Positions 9,981 through 20,526 of a DNA stretch of 64,000 bases are shown in pieces. This stretch comes from Leguminivora glycinivorella (lineage: Eukaryota > Arthropoda > Insecta > Lepidoptera > Tortricidae): the NCBI RefSeq assembly GCF_023078275.1, contig NC_062978.1, forward strand, positions 19,367,883 through 19,431,882. The letters run 5' to 3'. The stretch's first letter is position 1, and every line of letters begins with the position of its first letter. The notes under the pieces were generated by a model. The model saw nothing but the letters and a program-made list of their open reading frames with translations. It was not told where the DNA came from and searched no databases. The translations under genes were made by a program, and so were the position numbers.

Positions 9981-11324
9981 AACCGTTTGTAGGCACTTCC
10001 TCCAAAGAATTTCTTTCCGGTTATGTCAATTTTAACGGGAGATCTCGCTTTAAAGTAACATTATATCAGCTCATGGTATTATAGCCTACACTAATAATGA
10101 CATCTAAACATTCACTAACAATAAAACAACCTTCACAACTCAAATAAATCAGTCTGCAAATTTTTCCAACTAAATACATAATTCATACTAAGATCCATAT
10201 CGTTCGCTACCGTTTTGGTCGCCTACGGCAAAGATAGCGGTAGGAATAATAGGCCAACTTTTATCGAACGGTGCCTTATCAGTGGACTACGCTAAAATTA
10301 CAAGGTAGTGCAAGTTTTTATCGGTGGCTGGAGGCAGCTGTAATCAATAGAGAGCAAGGCAGTAGGGAAGAAGTGACTAAGTGTAATATTTCAATTTTTA
10401 GAGTTTCTGCCGGGGATGCTAAAATTTTTGTTGGTTAGTTATCTCTCTTCAATTTATGAATAGCATTGAAATAAAAAAAAATGCTCTGAAGTAATATTGG
10501 TTTAAAGGTAGAGTAAATTAATAAAGTTTTTTTTTTTTAATAATCGCCGCCTGGTCAAACTGAATCTGACATTTATTTATTTAATTCAAATATATTACAC
10601 AGCATAACAGTAAGAACCAATTAAAGCACTGTGCAAATGAAAATACATAACAAAATATTAACTACTTAGATTTAGATGACGACGTAACGTCGAGGCTTCG
10701 TTGCGTTATCTGTCCCGGCGTACAATTTGGCAGGTTTCCCCGGAACGCGAATATCATAATTATGTATTTTATAAATATAGGTACATTATAATTCCCTACC
10801 TCTCGTCTAAAATTGACATCTAGTAAGAACTATTAGATAAAGAAATCATTTAAATACAGATACATAAACTCACGCTTGTATTAACGAAAGGGATTGGCAC
10901 TACAATATGAATTCAAATTCAATTAATAGCATAATAGGTACACACAAAAATATTTTTCAACGCGTACCTAACTTAGAGCATTTTACAGAACAAACAATCC
11001 GCCATTTTAATAAAATAACATTTAAATGTACAAAAGCGTTTATCTGCAGACGTCATACACACAAAACACGCGGAAAAGTGGGTTATCATAGTTTACAATG
11101 GGCGCGATCTGATAGGCCAGTTGCCAGTGGCCTGAGACTTGGCTCTCTAACAAATATCACTGCAAATACTGTGTAGGGTGTCCATGAGGTTCATTAATAT
11201 GTAGATACATTAAAGAAAAGTAATCGTAACTTTACAAGTGTCATAATTTGCACTTTAACAACATTCAAAATGTCCCGCATATAATATACCAGTCAGATTA
11301 CCTACGATACCTACTACGTGTCAC
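9981..11324. other. Unassigned; no supported gene
   Basis: AT-rich with short homopolymers. An 89-codon plus frame at 10907-11176 starts with ATG but shows no motif I can name. A possible retroelement 3' tail on the minus strand lies near 10560-10600 (ATTTATTTATTT). Nothing else stands out. Confidence 0.4.
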
Positions 11325-11328
11325 ATTA

Positions 11329-11615
11329 GGGAATTTTCAGAATTTGGGTCCCCCCAATTAGCAAAAGTTACTAACAAAAAAAATTAACTCGCTGTCAGTT
11401 TTGATACGATAATTAAGCATAAAATCTGTCTAAAAATTTACTTTTTTCACATTCTAAATGTAGATTCAAAATTATCGCTTAAATTTTATGTAATTAACAC
11501 AAAAACAATATTTTTATTGAAATTTCATGCTTAATTATCGTCACAAAGCTGACAGAGAGTTAATTTTTGTTAACAACTTTCGCTAATTGGGGGGTGCCAA
11601 ATTTTGAAAATGCCC
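11329..11615. repeat. 287-bp MITE with ATTA target duplication
   Basis: Long imperfect TIRs of about 90 bp: GGGAATTTTCAGAATTTGGG at the left and the complement of GGGCATTTTCAAAATTTGGC at the right, each followed inward by CCCCAATTAGC. ATTA at 11325-11328 and 11616-11619 fits a 4-bp target duplication. No coding content. Confidence 0.8.
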
Positions 11616-11804
11616 ATTATCGTGTCTCAATTTGTGTTTTTTTGTTGGCTGGTGCCAATAACAACACCTGTTTGTCAGTCAGTAGGTACTCAACGAAAAA
11701 CTGGGATATTTACAAGTATGTATACAGCCTTATTTGAATATCGTATCATATCGTCTTGTCATATTTCTTGCACCTATTAGCTCTTATTGATCTCTGTTTG
11801 GCCC

Positions 11805-11905
11805 AAAGGTTAGCCGGTAGAGAATGCCTTTTGGCATTAAGTTCGCCTTTTGTACATTTTTTTTACTGTGCAATAAAGTTTAAATAAATAAATAAATAAA
11901 TAAAT
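11805..11905 (+). mobile_element. 3' tail of a non-LTR retrotransposon
   Basis: GGTTAGCCGGTAGAGAATGC, GGCATTAAGTTCGCC, TTTGTACATTT and GTGCAATAAAGTTTAAATAA precede a (TAAA)n tail. This layout is common at the 3' ends of lepidopteran LINEs. The rest of the element is missing. Confidence 0.7.
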
Positions 11906-11907
11906 AG

Positions 11908-12182
11908 TGGCGATCGGTCTGGCGTAGTTGGTAGTGACCCTGTCTGCTAAGCCGCGGTCTCGGGTTCAAATCCCGGAAAGGGCATTTATTTGGGTGACGT
12001 TCATCACTGATGAACACAGCTATTTGTTCCTGTCATGGATGTTTTCTATGTATATAATTAAGTATGTATTTATCTATTATAAGTATGTATATCGTCGCCT
12101 AGCACCTATACAAGCGTTGCTTAGTTTAGGGCTAGGTTGATCTGTGTAATGTGTCTCCCAATATTTATTATTATTATTTTAT
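11908..12182 (+). mobile_element. tRNA-derived SINE, copy 1
   Basis: The head holds an A-box-like TGGCGTAGTTGGTAGTGAC and a B-box GGTTCAAATCC at 11963-11973. The body ATGGATGTTTTCTATGTATA and TATCGTCGCCTAGCACC is shared with copies at 37751-38010 and 49801-50065. It ends in a TTATTATTATT tail and lies immediately after the LINE tail upstream. Confidence 0.85.
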
Positions 12183-13424
12183 TTAGTGATCTAAATAGCT
12201 ATACTATAAATAGGTATATATTTTAGGTTTCTATGAGCTCTTTACCTAGAACTGTTACAAGCAGCAGTAGCAGTAAGCAGTGAAGAAACCACATACAACA
12301 AAGCTGAAACGTTTGACGGTAGGTACATATTTTGTAAATAGGTAATACTAGCGAATCATGGTCACTCTACCATGTTACACTCTTTTAATGTTGCAGTTTT
12401 TACACTTTACTATTAAACGCTGTAAGACGAGTTGCCAAATTGGATCATAGAAGCCGGTTTTAATCTTGCCGCGATTTGGCAGTAACGTTTCATTTTTGCT
12501 GCACGGATAGTCGGGTAGCGATAGCTTTTGAGGTTTCGATAATATTCACGTTGCTTCTTTTTTGCATATAGTTTTTAGACTATTGATCAAATATAAAAAT
12601 AATATTTTGGGTCGTCCTAGGTACCTGCTTAGCTCGAAATTTAGGTATTTCTATTTTTAAGCAGTGTTCAGTCAAAGAAATATTCGAGAAGAAATTATTT
12701 GTATCTATATAAAAACAACGTGGTTGCCGATGTACATATGCATTTTGGGTCATTTTCATCCATGGGTTTAATGATATTTTAAAAATGTCTAATATTGGCC
12801 CTAAAACACCTAACAAAATATTAGAGTTGGTAAGTGAAGTCTTATACCATTCAGGACATTATTATATATATATTTTCTTAAAGTGTGTCACATTTTATCC
12901 ATTGCTTAGATATAAAAAAAAATTTTTTTTAATAAAAACCCTGTCAAAGCCTGAAAAAAAAAATCATGTTAATAAGTTGACGTCTATATTATTATAAAAT
13001 GATATCAAGTCATCATTTTTAATTTGTGTCACTTTCATCCATGGGTTTTCAATATTGGGCAGAATAAAACGCAACGCAATAGAGTAGTATTTTAAATTTT
13101 TGCGCTGTGTGGCGCGCAACGGATAGCCAATCAGGTTGGCGCATGCCGCTGGCGCGACGCCGCGCTGTGACACGAGGCGTAGGTACCTACTTCTCGTGCG
13201 CAGTCATACATAATTTAAGATTGCCAGAGGGTCGGGCTTTGGCGGGATTCTCCCGATTTTTTTGTAAGTCTTCCCAATTAAAACTTATACATAGTAGGTA
13301 ACCTTAAGAACTTTATTACATTAGTAACGAAAACAGACCAATTATAAATGTCGAAAACACGTAAAGGTCTACTATCTAAAATAAACGAAGTAAACTAGCT
13401 AAACTATCGTAAATTTTTATTATG
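12183..13424. other. Unassigned; short duplicated CATTTTCATCCATGGG-like word
   Basis: GGGTCATTTTCATCCATGGG near 12748 recurs as GTGTCACTTTCATCCATGGG near 13026, about 280 bp apart. GC-rich patch at 13105-13180. No gene recognised. Confidence 0.4.
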
Positions 13425-13556
13425 GTGCATTAGGGTAATTCCGAATGACAAAAATGCTCTGGTAATTCCGAAGAGGGAATCTTGATATGATGGAAATAAT
13501 GGTGATTTTTATGTGACTTTCGTAATTAGACGACTTTCGGAATTACCCTAATGCAC
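13425..13556. repeat. 132-bp MITE with 21-bp TIRs
   Basis: GTGCATTAGGGTAATTCCGA at the left and the exact complement at the right (TCGGAATTACCCTAATGCAC). AT-rich interior, no coding content. Confidence 0.8.
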
Positions 13557-14082
13557 TATTATTTTACATTTCCCTACGAAATCCTCGAAACTCCAGAACC
13601 TTTTGTCCCGATATTGAAGTACCTAATTCGATCCGGCGCTCCTATTCATACACCGTGATTATATTATTGTAACTATTGATTTCAGTTTTTAGTTCCACAA
13701 TACAGGGTGTAATTTTTATGACGGGAAATATTTATGGATGCAAATGGATACAAAACCCAAAAATAATAAATTGTAACTTGAATATTATTTCCTATATTTT
13801 CCTTAATTTTCATTTATAATGAACACGAAGCGCACGGCGGCATAATATATCTGTACACCTTATAAAACAAAGTCCCCCGCCGCGTGTGTCTCTGTGCGCG
13901 CGCGTGTGTGCAAACACAGGTGGTGAGACTGCGGTAGCCATTATTGTAATTATTCTCATTATATGGCATTAGTATCCTTTTTACAGATTTTCGACATTAC
14001 CTCAATTGGTTTCGAATTTAACCCTACCTTAGAAAAATGGTAATCAAAATACGTATGTATTTTTTTTACTTACATTTATCTA
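13557..14082. other. Unassigned; Helitron-like 5' fragment
   Basis: CCTTATAAAACAAAGTCCCC with a following GCCGCGTGTGTCTCTGTG at about 13857-13905 resembles the 5' end of lepidopteran Helitron-like repeats. The rest of the interval is featureless. Confidence 0.4.
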
Positions 14083-14258
14083 TCCATACTAATATTATAA
14101 ATGCGAAAGTATGTCTGTTTGTTTCTCCGTCTTTCACGGAAAAACGGAGCGACGAATTGACGTGATTTTTTAAAGTGGAGATAGTTGAAAGGATGGAGAG
14201 TGACATAGGCTACTTTTTGTCTCTTTCTAACGCGAGCGACGCCGCGTGCAAAAGCTAG
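14083..14258 (+). mobile_element. Non-autonomous Helitron, Lep1-type, copy 1
   Basis: It begins TCCATACTAATATTATAAAT and ends with a short GC hairpin region, then GCAAAAGCTAG. The flanks are A at 14082 and T at 14259, the A^T insertion site of Helitrons, with no target duplication. Other copies: 34671-34849, 40333-40565, 53138-53373 and a fragment at 21450-21605. Confidence 0.85.
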
Positions 14259-15621
14259 TGTAATATAAAGCTGCAACACGACTGACATTTTTCAAAAAAC
14301 AGCCAGAAGGAGGTTCCGCCGGTGGCAGTGTTTGGTGTGGCCGTATAGAGGTTTGTCCTGCAACCCTGTAAAAATCCGACCGTCGGTCTACCTGTTCCAG
14401 GTAAAAAAATGTTGGACGGCCTGACCAAACGGCGGGAAATAGCCAAGGGGTGTTCGACCAAATGTCATAGAGGACCCTGGGTTGTTTTTGACGCTGCCAT
14501 TTTTTTTTTCAAAATGACCGTCTTTTTTAGACGATTTTTCAAGTTTGTCGTAGAGCACTCTAATTTTGATCGTAGAATCTCCAAGCAGCCTTGATTAGAA
14601 TGAAATAAAAAAAAAATTGAAAAATGCGACAAATGTGAGAAAACTGGCTACTTTTGTTTTGTATGGCAACTTTTAAATCGTAAGAGATAGCCGGGGGTGC
14701 TCGACCAAATGTCATACAGATCTCGGAGTAGAAAAAAGTTGTATTAAAAAAAATTCAAAATGGCCGACTTTTTTTTAAATTTCAAAATGGTCCAAGCGCG
14801 CTGAGATTTGGCACACGAGTGGACGGCCGACGGATTAGTATTCAAAAAGAATATTATTGAAAAATTTCAAATGGCGGCCTTTGTGGGCAAATTGAAATTT
14901 GTATGGAAGATTTTTTTAATAACCATATCTCCGTAACGGTAGGAAAAAGGTCAAAAAAGCTTGAACTAGACAATTTCAAAATGACCGACTTTGATTTTGG
15001 GAAATTTGACTTTGTCCCCTCTCGCCGCCGTTTTTGACTTTTCCAAAAAAAAAATTCTCATTCCTATTTTTGGCCCCCGTTTTTACCACGTGCCAAATTT
15101 TACCGCGCTCGGACCGAAGATAAAAAAAAAAATCAAAGTCGGCCATTTTGAAATTTTGTAAATGCCATTCGATGGACCTAAGATAACTGTACAACATTAG
15201 TTCAAGCACTTTAACCTTTTTCCTACCGTTACGGAGCTATGGCGATTAAAAAAAACCTCCATACAAATTTCAATTGGCGTTCAAAGGCAGCCATTTTGAA
15301 TTTTTAGAAATTTTCTTTTTGTATACTAATCTTGGGGCGGCTATCCACCCGTGTTGCGACGTACAGACTTGCAATTTTGAGTTTTAAGTATGTTATTATA
15401 GCTTACTAGACGACGAAAATTTCTGCGTTCCGGTCTTATCCAGAGGTTCTCAAATAGGGGCCTGAAAATGCGGCGAAATGGTTCCAGTAAAGGATGGTAC
15501 GGCAGTGTTGGCTTCGTGCTCGACTTGGCGGGGGTACTGCCGTGCCCCCAGATTAAATTATAAGATAGTTAAGTTTAATGAAAATAAATTTTTATTAAGC
15601 AGAAACGTCTGCTAACGATTC

Positions 15622-15868
15622 TAAACATTTTTATATTAAAGGAAAAAATGGAAAAATTTACGCTTCCGGCGGGACTTGAACCCGCACCATTTTTGCAATC
15701 CTAAGACGTGTGTACAAAAAGGAAAGGCATGGAAAGATTTGCGAGGTCCGGCGTGGCTTCCGTAGCTCAATTGGTAAGAGCATTGCACGGATTGCAAAAA
15801 TGGTGCGGGTTCAAGTCCCGCCGGAAGCGTAAATTTTTCCATTTTTTCCTTTAATATAAAAATGTTTA
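15622..15868. repeat. 80-bp perfect inverted repeat carrying tRNA halves
   Basis: 15622-15701 and 15789-15868 are exact reverse complements separated by 87 bp. Each arm holds the 3' half of the same tRNA-like sequence (T-arm GCGGGTTCAAGTCCCGC plus acceptor CGGAAGC) and 39-40 bp of its AT-rich 3' flank. Only the right arm is joined to a matching 5' half. Confidence 0.9.
15756..15828 (+). tRNA. tRNA-like gene or pseudogene, anticodon uncertain (possibly GGA)
   Basis: The 73-nt sequence has a full 7-bp acceptor pair (GCTTCCG with CGGAAGC), a D-stem GCTC/GAGC with GGTAA in the loop, and a perfect 5-bp T-stem around TTCAAGT. The internal boxes TAGCTCAATTGG and GGTTCAAGTCC look usable by pol III. 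The anticodon arm is poor: the best fold has four pairs (TTGC with GCAA) and a loop ACGGATT. That would give anticodon GGA, but with C instead of the near-universal U at position 33. No CCA is encoded. A TTTTTCC run follows, a possible terminator. Because the 3' half is duplicated in inverted orientation and the sequence sits in repeat DNA, I treat it as a mobile-element-borne tRNA-like sequence. A decayed functional tRNA is the alternative. Confidence 0.5.
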
Positions 15869-15999
15869 ATGAAAATGTTTATCTATTTGTATTCTTTTGC
15901 AGCAGCGTCTCAGCGAATCACAATGAGTTGTCTTGCCTTCGGCCGACCAATCGTATTAGTCTCTCGTATCTAAGTACTATTTAACGAGAGCTGTGATAG

Positions 16000-16083
16000 G
16001 CCTGTTTAAAATTATGGATATATTTTTGATTAAAATCATAGTTCAAAACGATGGTTTTTTAATATATATCCTTTTTAAACAGG
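16000..16083. repeat. 84-bp hairpin element, GCCTGTTTAAA termini
   Basis: GCCTGTTTAAA at the left and TTTAAACAGGC at the right are inverted copies; ATGGATATAT and ATATATATCC continue the stem. Non-coding. Confidence 0.65.
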
Positions 16084-16819
16084 CTTTAACACTGGCGTAT
16101 TTATTTTTGATAATAAAATCATCCCCTGATGATTTTATTATTTCATAGTATAATTCCTCAATAAGGAAATGATGTATCTATTATTTTCGAGATACCTACA
16201 GTATCAACCATTTCAAAAGCTTTAACTGTTGTTTTGTGAAAACTTTTTATATAGTACTTTGGAGACTAGTTTCGAAGTCGTGACAGTTTTCAGACGTCCG
16301 TGACTGGCATCGCCTCGGCCATTTTGTACAACCGCGTTAAGAGCAAACGTCACCCAGCGTAAAAATCAACAAAACAAATCATGCAGTGATATCATAAAGA
16401 GATACCCAAAAACGCTGGCTACGCTAACAGGACTCAGGGTTCAGCATGAGCTAAAGCTTAGGTACTACTTTCCCAAGCGCTTATCATGATGAGTCGTACC
16501 AAAACAGCGTGTCTTTATATAATCTCTATATTGTACCAAACCTGAGTTCTACTAGGTACAGCCGAGCCAGTGTCAGCTCAGTGTCAGCTCTATCTTGGAT
16601 ACTGCTCACCCACGAACTCACCGTGACGATTTCTTTAATTACGATGATAATTTGTTTGTTATTTTTCGAAATACATTAACTTTAATGACAATTGGCGTTC
16701 ATTAATTTTTAATGGTTAATGACAATTAACCTTTTGACTGTGTAATTTTTGTTAATTACCGTTCGGCCAATACTCCTAGGCATTTCTTGCAGCCAATCAA
16801 TAAATAATATCCTAAAACA

Positions 16820-17160
16820 TCTGGACGACCGAGCTTCGCTCGGTTTTATTTTATTATATCACGTCTTTAGAAAAAAAAACTTATAAATACAAGAACAAAA
16901 AAAAAACAAAACAAAAAATTAAAACTTAATTTCTGGCCGGGATTCGAAACCCTGACACCTGCAATCTGTCTGCGAACATTAGACCGACCTCGTACGACTA
17001 AGCTAAGCGCAGCCGATGTGCGCGGGGCGAAATTAACGACCATATTTAACGTTTACTAACGTGAAAGAAAAACTCATTAAAACTCCATAATTCGCCGTTT
17101 TCCGGGACCTAAGGCTACGCTAGATCGATTTTCCAACCCCGAGAACCCCTACATAACAAA
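16820..17160. repeat. Interspersed repeat with CCGAGCTTCGCTCGG hairpin
   Basis: The CCGAGCTTCGCTCGG stem at 16829-16843 leads an AT-rich region. The later text near 17080-17160 (AACTCCATAATTCGCCGTTT, GCTACGCTAGATCGATTTT) resembles widespread lepidopteran repeats. Class unassigned. Confidence 0.5.
16934..17012 (-). repeat. tRNA-like head, minus strand
   Basis: On the minus strand GGGTTTCGAATCCCGGCC forms a B-box and T-arm, and TAGCTTAGTCGTACGAGG is A-box-like upstream. It does not close a convincing acceptor stem, so I read it as the head of a SINE-like repeat, not a tRNA gene. Confidence 0.4.
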
Positions 17161-17970
17161 TTTCAGCGAAGCTAATCTTCGGGTGGCCGTCCACCCGTGT
17201 GACAAATCTCAGCGCGCTAGGACCATTTTGAAATTTTTCAAAAAAAAAGTCAGCCATATTGATTTTTTTAATGAAACTTTTTTCTACTTAAAACCCTGTA
17301 TGACATTTGGTCGAGCAGCCCCGGCTATCTCTTACCGTTTAAAAGTTGCCATACAAAACGAAAGTGGCCAGTTTTCTCACATTTGTAGTATTTTTCAATT
17401 TTTTTATTTCATTCCAATCAAGGCCTCTTGGAGATTCTACAACAAAAATTTGAGCACTCTACGACAAACTTGAAAAATCTTCAAAAAAAAGTCGGCCATT
17501 TTGAAAAAAAAAATGGCGGCGTCAAAAACTGCCCAGGGTCCTCTATGACATTTTGGTCGAGCACCCCCGGCTATCTCCTGCCGTTTGGCCAGACCGTTCA
17601 ACATTTTTTTACCCGGAACCGGTAGACCGACGGTCGGATTTTTCCGGGGTCGCAAGATCAACCTCTATACTACCACAGCCACACCAAATACTGCCACCTG
17701 CAAAATCTCCTGGCTATTTTTGGAAAAATGTCAGTCGGGTTGCAGCTTTATATTATATAGAAAAATAGAATAGAATATAGAATTGATAAATAAATGAATA
17801 TACAAGAATTGCTCATTTAAAAGTATATGATATTCTTAAAGAAAATATATAAGTTATAATTAACCAAATTAACATGCAAAGAACTAAATTATTTTATTTC
17901 ATCTTTGTTTAAACGACAGGTAGGATAGGATAAGATTGGCTTAATAGTAATTTGAGGAAAGATTTCGTGT

Positions 17971-18487
17971 AGGGTTCCGTAGTTAGTTTTTCGTATTTTT
18001 CTCAAAAATTACTGAACCTATCAAATTCAAAACAATTTTCCTAGAAAGTCTTTACAAAATTTTTTTTTTATATTTTTTAAACATATGGTTCAAAAGTTAG
18101 AGGGGGGGACGCACTTTTTTTTCCTTTAGGAGCGATTATTTCCGAAAATATTAATATTATCAAAAAACGATCTTAGTAAACCCTTATTCATTTTTAAATA
18201 CCTATCCAACAATATATCACACGTTGGGGTTGGAATGAAAAAAAATATCAGCCCCCACTTTACATGTAGGGGGGGGGGGGGTACCCTAACAAAACATTTT
18301 TTTCCATTTTTTATTTTTGCACTTTGTTGGCGTGATTGATATACATATTGGTACCAAATTTCAGCTTTCTAGCGCTTACGGTTACTGAGATTATCCGCGG
18401 ACGGACGGACGGACGGACGGACGGACGGACGGACAGACAGACATGGCGAAACTATAAGGGTTCCTAGTTGACTACGGAACCCTAAAA
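17971..18487 (+). repeat. AGGGTTCCGTAG-family repeat, copy 1
   Basis: The ends AGGGTTCCGTAG and CTACGGAACCCT are inverted. Internal blocks ACATATGGTTCAAAAGTTAG and CTTTGTTGGCGTGATTGATA are shared with 51637-52356 and 56746-57288. A G-run (18270-18283) and a (GGAC)n tract are internal. It is a very common lepidopteran family with no coding content. Confidence 0.85.
18397..18435 (+). repeat. (GGAC)n microsatellite
   Basis: A tetranucleotide run inside the preceding repeat; shorter in the 57 kb copy and absent in the 52 kb copy. Confidence 0.9.
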
Positions 18488-19764
18488 ACACTACGTGACG
18501 TCACGCGAGGCAAGTCCATTGGGCGTTTAGTGTTTTGTATTCGATATCAGTTATATGACTTCACCACGTTAAATATTGCCGGTTATAAAAAGTACATCCT
18601 GTATTTTGCTTTATAATCCTGTATTTTCTACATATAAATTCCTCACCATTTTACGATATAATATGATCTCGTACCAACGTCGATCCCCACATGTACTTCA
18701 AAATAAAATATGAATAATCGGCGGCGCGTGTGTTAGCTCATTGAATTATATATATTTTATGTATGTGGATTCATATTGAAAGATAAGCGCTCAGCTACCT
18801 GCATAGTGAGTGACACGCTTAAATATAAGTCTAAAGTACTTAGATGATAAATCGCATTATTTTATTTGGCAGTAGTAGTAGTAGATTCCACGATGTATAC
18901 TAAATTTATTATTTATAAATTAAATTATTTACTGACGCATGTGGAAAATAGGTATATTAAGTTAAAATTGTTACTCTAGTAGTCTTATCAAATACAACCC
19001 TTTCAGGCTTAGCATTAAATAGCGTGATGCGCACAGTTGAAATAAATTTTGGCGTTTTGTACACAACGTGCGGTTTGTCGAATGTCGAGAGAGGTCATTG
19101 CCCTTCCCCGCTGCCGCGCCACGGCCGCGCGGTCGGTATCATAATACCTACACTACTCGCTTGACTTGATCGAACGCAAATATTAATACCGTATTATTTT
19201 TCGAAGCATTCTATTAAACTTACCCAAATTCACGTATCTTATTTATCTTGTCTTTTTAGTTAATAAGATAAGAACTCTAGTAACTTTAATATTTTTTTGG
19301 AAAGGTAAAAACCTATTTTTGCTAAATTATCGCAAATTTTATCAAGCACTGGAGTAGGAAAACACAATTTCAGTTTATTGATATATTTAAAGAGGCAATG
19401 CGACGTTTCTTATTTTTTTTAACATGAATATTTTTTTGTGTCTGTTTCGCTAGGTATGACAAATTGTCATATAGCACTCGAGTAAATTGACCCAAACTAC
19501 GTATACACGCTAAAAATATCATTCTAAATGCAATACAGTTACATTTTTTCTCTCGAATATTTTTTTTACCACATTAGGTCAAATTAAAAATTATAACCAC
19601 AAATTACCAAATTACTAAAAAAGCACCCTAGGAATGTGACCCAAAACGAAATGTTAAATTTATATGTTATCAATGTATTTATAAACGAAAACAAAATCGA
19701 CTTTAATATTTTTTTAACTTAGGGCCCAAAATATAGCCAGCGCCGCAGGACTATTTTTGTTCGA
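18488..19764. other. Unassigned; GC-rich patch near 19090
   Basis: A GC-rich stretch at 19095-19140 interrupts AT-rich DNA. No open frame, TATA box or repeat relation could be supported. Confidence 0.4.
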
Positions 19765-19885
19765 TGGCAAACAATTATACGGTCCGCCTGATGGAAAGCG
19801 GTCACCGTAACCTATGGACGCCTGCAACTCGAGCAGTGTCACATGCGCGTTGCCAACCATATTAGAAACTTGTAAACTCCTTTTC
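19765..19885 (+). repeat. GGTCCGCCTGATGGAAAGCG-family repeat, copy 1
   Basis: Holds GGTCCGCCTGATGGAAAGCG, TATGGACGCCTGCAACTC and ACATGCGCGTTGCC, shared with 20941-21365 (minus), 32440-32580 (minus) and 62654-62905 (plus). A frequent lepidopteran repeat of unknown class. Confidence 0.8.
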
Positions 19886-20024
19886 GCTGTGCTAAGTATC
19901 TTAATTCATCCTAAAATTCGGTTTGCTAAGGTACATATATAAGTGGAGCCACTATGTTACGTTTTTCTCACAGGTTACCGTGAGCTTCACGGAAATTGTA
20001 TTATCTTTTGACTATAGTAACCCA

Positions 20025-20259
20025 TTTTTAACCCCCGACGCAAAAACGACAGGGTGTTATAAGTTTGACGTGTCTATCTGTCTGTTTGTCTGTTTGTCTG
20101 CCTGTCTGTCTGTCTGTGGCATCGTAGCTCCCGAACGGATGAACCGATTTAGATTTAGTTTTTTTTTTGTTTGAAAGCTGAGTTAGTCGGGAGTGTTCTT
20201 AGCCATATTTCATGAAAATCGGTTTACTATGTCGAGGTCGGGGGTTTTTTCAAAATTTT
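20025..20259 (+). repeat. TAACCCCCGACGC-family repeat, copy 2
   Basis: Contains TAACCCCCGACGCAAAAACG, a (TGTC)n-like tract, TAGCTCCCGAACGGATGAAC and GGGAGTGTTCTTAGCCATAT. It forms the 3' end, on the minus strand, of the surrounding retrotransposed unit. Confidence 0.85.
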
Positions 20260-20261
20260 AT

Positions 20262-20513
20262 TATATTTTACTGGAAGGGCAAAAGCCTGTTACGCATACC
20301 ACTCGGGTACGGGGATGAATCCGAGTGGTTATGTGGGGCTCCTTTACCCAAGTTTCCCACCAAACAACCCCCCGTCTTACACCTCGGTGCTATTTTGGAG
20401 GACATGGGAAATATATGTGTACCCTCCCATGCCCCCCAGCAAACGGCTGTTAAGCCCCAACTTTATATAGATGATCCGCCAGTAAAGAGGCATCGAAGTA
20501 TGCCCTCACCTGG
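20262..20513 (-). mobile_element. LINE-type 3' segment, ACCCGAGTGGTATGCG family
   Basis: On the minus strand, CCCCACATAACCACTCGGAT and ACCCGAGTGGTATGCGTAAC match the 3' end of the GC-rich retroelement at 36840-37598 (CCCACATAACCGCTCGGGTC, ACCCGAGTGGTATGCGGAAC). The plus-strand 126-codon frame over it is not meaningful. Confidence 0.65.
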
Positions 20514-20526
20514 CTATAGTAACCCA

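Larger units (their letters stand above)
15360..17164. other. DNA inserted in the right arm of the fold-back
   Basis: This block has no counterpart in the left arm. It holds a tRNA-bearing palindrome, two small hairpins (16000-16083; ATAATAAAATCATC pair at about 16110-16143) and a Helitron-like or SINE-like segment at its right end. No protein-coding signal was found. Confidence 0.6.
14261..17755. mobile_element. Composite fold-back element, about 3.5 kb
   Basis: The outer arms 14261-14845 and 17165-17755 are inverted copies about 590 bp long, sharing TAATATAAAGCTGCAAC, GACCGACGGTCGG and AAAACTGGC-type blocks. A second inverted pair, 14810-14993 with 15120-15359, continues the arms inward. 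The layout is that of one fold-back of about 1.7 kb whose right arm was opened by about 1.8 kb of foreign DNA (15360-17164). About 30 bp of the arm (CTAATCTT...CACCCGTGT) is present on both sides of the break. No transposase is seen. Open frames on both strands are palindrome shadows. Confidence 0.75.
20012..20526 (-). mobile_element. Retrotransposed chimeric unit with 13-bp target duplication
   Basis: CTATAGTAACCCA occurs at 20012-20024 and 20514-20526. The 489 bp between them read, on the minus strand, as a LINE-type 3'-UTR segment (to about 20262), then a TAACCCCCGACGC-family copy, then AAAAA next to the duplication. Poly(A) plus a 13-bp duplication indicates target-primed reverse transcription of the fused unit. 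Confidence 0.75.

Noticed and set aside
10907..11176. 89-codon ATG frame possibly related to a LINE C-terminus
   Set aside because: A weak impression of F-x-K-x-T-F-K-x-x-K-x-F-I spacing only; no tail or other motif supports it.
18397..18435. CRISPR-like array
   Set aside because: Repeats are contiguous tetranucleotides without spacers; no array-like spacing occurs anywhere in the window.
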